A stretch of DNA of 32,788 nt from Candidatus Dadabacteria bacterium UBA1144 (GTDB lineage Bacteria > Desulfobacterota_D > UBA1144). The notes under the pieces are model-generated. The model did not search any database, was not told the origin of the DNA, and worked only from the letters and a program-made list of their open reading frames with translations. Position 1 is the first letter of the stretch; each line of letters begins with the position of its first letter. The stretch covers positions 42,733 through 75,520 of the forward strand of contig DCAB01000002.1 in assembly GCA_002311855.1 (NCBI GenBank), in the 5' to 3' direction. Both the position numbers and the translations under genes were made by a program. Below are positions 30,958-32,788 of the stretch, one piece after another.

Positions 30958-31803
30958 CTATTTAATAGAGTTCATTATTTTATTCAATTCGTCTAAAGCT
31001 TTGTATCTTATTTCTACTTTGCCAGAATTTGAATTTCCATTGATTCTTACTTTTAATCCTAGTTTGTTTTCCAGAATTTTGGACAAATCATTTAAATAGA
31101 TATCGGGACTAACATTGGAGCTTTTTCTGTTGGGGTTCTTATAAGATCTCGCAATCCTCTCAACTTGTCTGACACTTAATTCTTTTTTAATTATTTGATT
31201 GGTAATTTTAAGAATCTCATTCTCATCGGGAAGAGCCAAGAGAGCAATACCATGGCCCCTAGATAGTTTATTCTCGGCTATTAACTTTGTTACATTCTCT
31301 GGTAAATCCAATATTCTAATCGTATTAGCAATGGTTGAACCTCTTTTCCCTGTTATTTTTAAGATTTCATCATGTGAAAAATTATATACTTCAATTAAAT
31401 TTTTTATGGCCAGGGCTTCTTCAATAGGATTTAAATCCTCCCTCTGAATATTTTCTCCAAGTGCTAATTCAAAAGCTTTTTGGTCTGTTGCTTCTGTTAC
31501 AACTACGGGTACCTTGGACAGTCCTGCAATCTGCGCAGCCCTCCATCTTCTTTCACCAGCAATTATCTCATATTTATTATTTTCTAGTTTTCTGACTACT
31601 ATTGGTTGGATTAATCCATTGGTTTTTATAGATTCTACCAAGTCATCGAGAAGCCCCTTGTCAAAATTTTTTCTTGGTTGCTTTCTGTTTGGTGCTATAT
31701 CGGAAATGAAAATGGAATTAATATTAGCTGCTGGATCTTTAGTAAACGTTTTCTCGTTTGCCTTAATTAATGAATCTAATCCTTTACCAAGAGATTTTCT
31801 CAA
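30958..31803 (-). CDS. parB: Chromosome partitioning protein ParB
   Basis: ParB binds parS, spreads as a CTP-gated clamp and works with ParA in origin segregation. The 281-residue protein has MRKSLGKGLDSLI at the start (a ParA-contacting N-terminus), PRKNFDKGLLDDLVESIKTNGLIQPIVV, the CTPase motif GERRWRAAQIAGL, the DLNPIEEALAIKNLI block, the HTH around residues 140-165, and a C-terminal dimerisation domain. The start is TTG (31803-31801): it has GGAGG 8 bases upstream (31816-31812) and produces the standard N-terminus. It begins 20 bases before parA ends. Confidence 0.95.
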   Translation of the reverse strand: MRKSLGKGLDSLIKANEKTFTKDPAANINSIFISDIAPNRKQPRKNFDKGLLDDLVESIKTNGLIQPIVVRKLENNKYEIIAGERRWRAAQIAGLSKVPVVVTEATDQKAFELALGENIQREDLNPIEEALAIKNLIEVYNFSHDEILKITGKRGSTIANTIRILDLPENVTKLIAENKLSRGHGIALLALPDENEILKITNQIIKKELSVRQVERIARSYKNPNRKSSNVSPDIYLNDLSKILENKLGLKVRINGNSNSGKVEIRYKALDELNKIMNSIK

Positions 31804-32587
31804 CGAACGATCCTCCGTTCTTTAATATCAACTCTTTAGATAGATCTAAATAACTTATAGCTCCTATACAATGTTGATCGTAATCAAAGATACATTTTCC
31901 AAAACTTGGACACTCGGCAAGTTTAACATTTTTAGGAATTAAAGTATTAAGAACTTTTTCTTTGAAAAAATTTCTTACTTCTGATGCGACAGTCTTGCAA
32001 ATGTTGTTTCGTGAATCAAACATTGTTAGCAAAAGACCCTCTATTTCTAACGAGGGATTAATTCGTTCAATGATTAAATTAATTGTTTTATTAAGTTGTG
32101 CTAATCCTTCCATTGCGTAAAATTCACATTGAACTGGGACCAACAAAGAATTTGAGGCGGCAAAAGCATTTATGGTTAAAAGGCTTAGGGAAGGAGGGCA
32201 GTCAATCAGTATATAATTGAATTCGTCTAAGTTAGAATTGTTTAGAGCCTTATTTAGTATCCACTCTCTTTCCTCTAAATCATATAACTCTATATCAGCC
32301 CCAGACAATTCTGGATTTGAAGGACAAATATAAATTTTTTTATTTTCTTTAATATCGATTTTTCTGATTACCTCATCAATTTTCATATCTTCTATTAATA
32401 GATTGTAAGTAGATTTATTCAAAGAAGATTTTTCTATTCCTAAGCCACTAGTTGAATTGCCTTGAGGGTCCAAATCGATTATTAGAACTTTCTTGCCTAA
32501 GAGACTTAGTCCAGCGGCTAAATTGATAACAGTTGTGGTCTTCCCTACACCACCTTTTTGATTAACAACGGCTATGGTTTTGGGCAT
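31784..32587 (-). CDS. parA: Chromosome partitioning ATPase ParA (Soj)
   Basis: ParA is the nucleoid-bound ATPase of chromosome segregation. The 267-residue protein has the deviant Walker A motif QKGGVGKTTTVINLA (~10-24), LIIDLDPQGNSTSGLGI, the switch region LIDCPPSLSLLTINA, and LLTMFDSRNNI. A chromosomal rather than plasmid form is indicated by the lack of an N-terminal HTH and by the adjacent ParB and rRNA. A perfect TATAAT lies 7 bases before the ATG, so its message is probably leaderless. It diverges from the 16S gene across ~177 bases. dnaA, gidA and gidB, frequent neighbours, are not seen. Confidence 0.96.
   Translation of the reverse strand: MPKTIAVVNQKGGVGKTTTVINLAAGLSLLGKKVLIIDLDPQGNSTSGLGIEKSSLNKSTYNLLIEDMKIDEVIRKIDIKENKKIYICPSNPELSGADIELYDLEEREWILNKALNNSNLDEFNYILIDCPPSLSLLTINAFAASNSLLVPVQCEFYAMEGLAQLNKTINLIIERINPSLEIEGLLLTMFDSRNNICKTVASEVRNFFKEKVLNTLIPKNVKLAECPSFGKCIFDYDQHCIGAISYLDLSKELILKNGGSFVEKISW
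31812..31816 (-). promoter_or_regulatory. Strong ribosome-binding site for the TTG start of parB
   Basis: GGAGG on the minus strand, inside the 3' end of parA, lies 8 bases before the parB TTG. It supports the rare start codon and shows that this genome uses Shine-Dalgarno initiation where a leader is available. Confidence 0.7.
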
Positions 32588-32594
32588 TTTAACT

Positions 32595-32623
32595 ATTATA
32601 TATCTTAATTGTTGGTTTATAAA
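32595..32623 (-). promoter_or_regulatory. parA promoter, leaderless layout
   Basis: Minus strand: TTTATA (32623-32618), 17-base spacer, perfect TATAAT (32600-32595), then 7 bases to the ATG. The -35 overlaps the A/T tract that serves as a possible UP element for the divergent 16S promoter. Confidence 0.5.
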
Positions 32624-32635
32624 AAAATTTTTTTT
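32621..32635. promoter_or_regulatory. A7T8 tract, candidate UP element of the rRNA promoter
   Basis: Seven A followed by eight T end 7 bases before the TTGACA of the 16S promoter, at about -42 to -56 from the predicted start. This is the place and composition of alpha-CTD-binding UP elements, and such tracts bend DNA. Confidence 0.45.
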
Positions 32636-32642
32636 CTGATTC

Positions 32643-32670
32643 TTGACAATTAGTATCTTTAATATAGATT
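32643..32670 (+). promoter_or_regulatory. 16S rRNA promoter
   Basis: A perfect TTGACA (32643-32648) is followed by TAGATT (32665-32670) at a 16-base spacer; an overlapping TATAGA (32663-32668) has a short 14-base spacer. The predicted start near 32677 gives a leader of about 90 bases before mature 16S. The -35 is convincing, the exact -10 is not. Confidence 0.55.
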
Positions 32671-32678
32671 TAATAGCT

Positions 32679-32692
32679 CCACTAATTAGTGG
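32679..32692. repeat. Perfect 14-bp palindrome in the rRNA leader
   Basis: CCACTAATTAGTGG is a perfect dyad immediately after the predicted rRNA transcription start. As DNA it could be an operator next to the start site; as RNA it could form only a tiny hairpin with a short loop. Confidence 0.5.
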
Positions 32693-32744
32693 TAGTTGTT
32701 TGAAAATTTAGTAGAGGATACGTGTGAGTTTTTCGAGCCAATAA

Positions 32745-32753
32745 TTTTAACAA
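32745..32753 (+). promoter_or_regulatory. boxA-like antitermination sequence
   Basis: TTTTAACAA resembles the core of the rRNA boxA (CTTTAACAA), where NusB/S10 bind to protect rRNA transcription from Rho. It is at the expected place, about 12 bases before mature 16S. The region is AT-rich, so the match could be chance. Confidence 0.4.
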
Positions 32754-32764
32754 ACAATCTTTTT

Positions 32765-32788
32765 TTTTTGAAGAGTTTGATCCTGGCT
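32765..32788 (+). rRNA. rrs: 16S ribosomal RNA, 5' end (cut by window edge)
   Basis: The window ends in GAAGAGTTTGATCCTGGCT, the universal 27F primer region of bacterial 16S. The mature 5' end is placed by analogy about five bases before GAAGAG. 23S presumably follows outside the window; the 5S found here is elsewhere. Confidence 0.93.

Noticed and set aside
32005..32026. TGTTTCGTGAATC...AAACA near the middle of parA, parS-like arms
   Set aside because: The CACGTG core is broken and arm spacing is wrong for the 16-bp parS; likely coincidental in coding sequence.

Overview
The window is a dense, AT-rich (roughly one-third G+C by eye) stretch of bacterial chromosome. It carries 34 protein genes (one cut by the left edge), one tRNA, one 5S rRNA and the first bases of a 16S rRNA. 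Everything recognisable is core metabolism or housekeeping; I see no phage, transposon, CRISPR or defence genes. Gene tails and heads touch or overlap almost everywhere, the largest untranslated gap is about 180 bases (between parA and 16S), and no convincing intrinsic terminator is visible. This looks like a streamlined, probably free-living aquatic bacterium using the standard code (TGA serves as a stop). Several gene types and neighbourhoods are proteobacterial-like: rpsU-dnaG-rpoD, class 2 pyrD, trmB and merR/tRNA-Pro/surE. Separate PurS and PurQ and a type I-beta DAHP synthase argue against a typical gammaproteobacterium. A low-GC lineage near Deltaproteobacteria or Dadabacteria is my guess, at low confidence.

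Layout. Positions 1-1659 (minus): eno, then leuC (partial). Positions 1760-7143 (plus): tkt, rpsU, dnaG, rpoD. Positions 7189-7923 (plus): an isolated 5S rRNA with its own promoter, then purN. aroF (minus, 7920-8939) diverges from plsC (plus, 9030-9725). Positions 9727-16610 form a long minus-strand run: rpiB-like, asd, dapA, rnhB, merR-like, tRNA-Pro, surE, a DedA/YqaA membrane protein, apt, aroB, trmB. A suhB-like phosphatase (plus) converges on uvrA (minus). glyA, nrdR, tatD and pdxA (plus, 20239-23690) converge on ftsK-sirtuin (minus). pyrD (plus) converges on the last minus run, 27653-32587: parA, parB, purS, purQ, tusA-like, cysM, JAMM peptidase, pteridine-reductase-like SDR. A strong rRNA promoter fires rightward into 16S at the right edge.

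Functionally the window covers central carbon (eno, tkt, rpiB-like), shikimate entry (aroF, aroB), lysine/threonine precursors (asd, dapA), leucine (leuC), purines (purN, purS, purQ, apt), pyrimidines (pyrD), one-carbon/glycine metabolism (glyA), vitamin B6 (pdxA), cysteine/sulfur (tusA-like, cysM, JAMM), DNA replication and repair (dnaG, rnhB, uvrA), chromosome segregation (parAB, ftsK) and the main sigma factor.

Most interesting signals: a repeated promoter layout with the -10 box 5-8 bases before the start codon (leaderless mRNAs); systematic 3'-end overlap of convergent genes; a 5S gene unlinked from 16S and running straight into purN; tRNA-Pro squeezed between two protein genes; an RpiB-like isomerase lacking both usual active-site histidines; an NrdR with a stretched zinc knuckle; and a TusA-CysM-JAMM cluster without its usual ThiS-type carrier. 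I did not find a clear-cut new multi-gene system.
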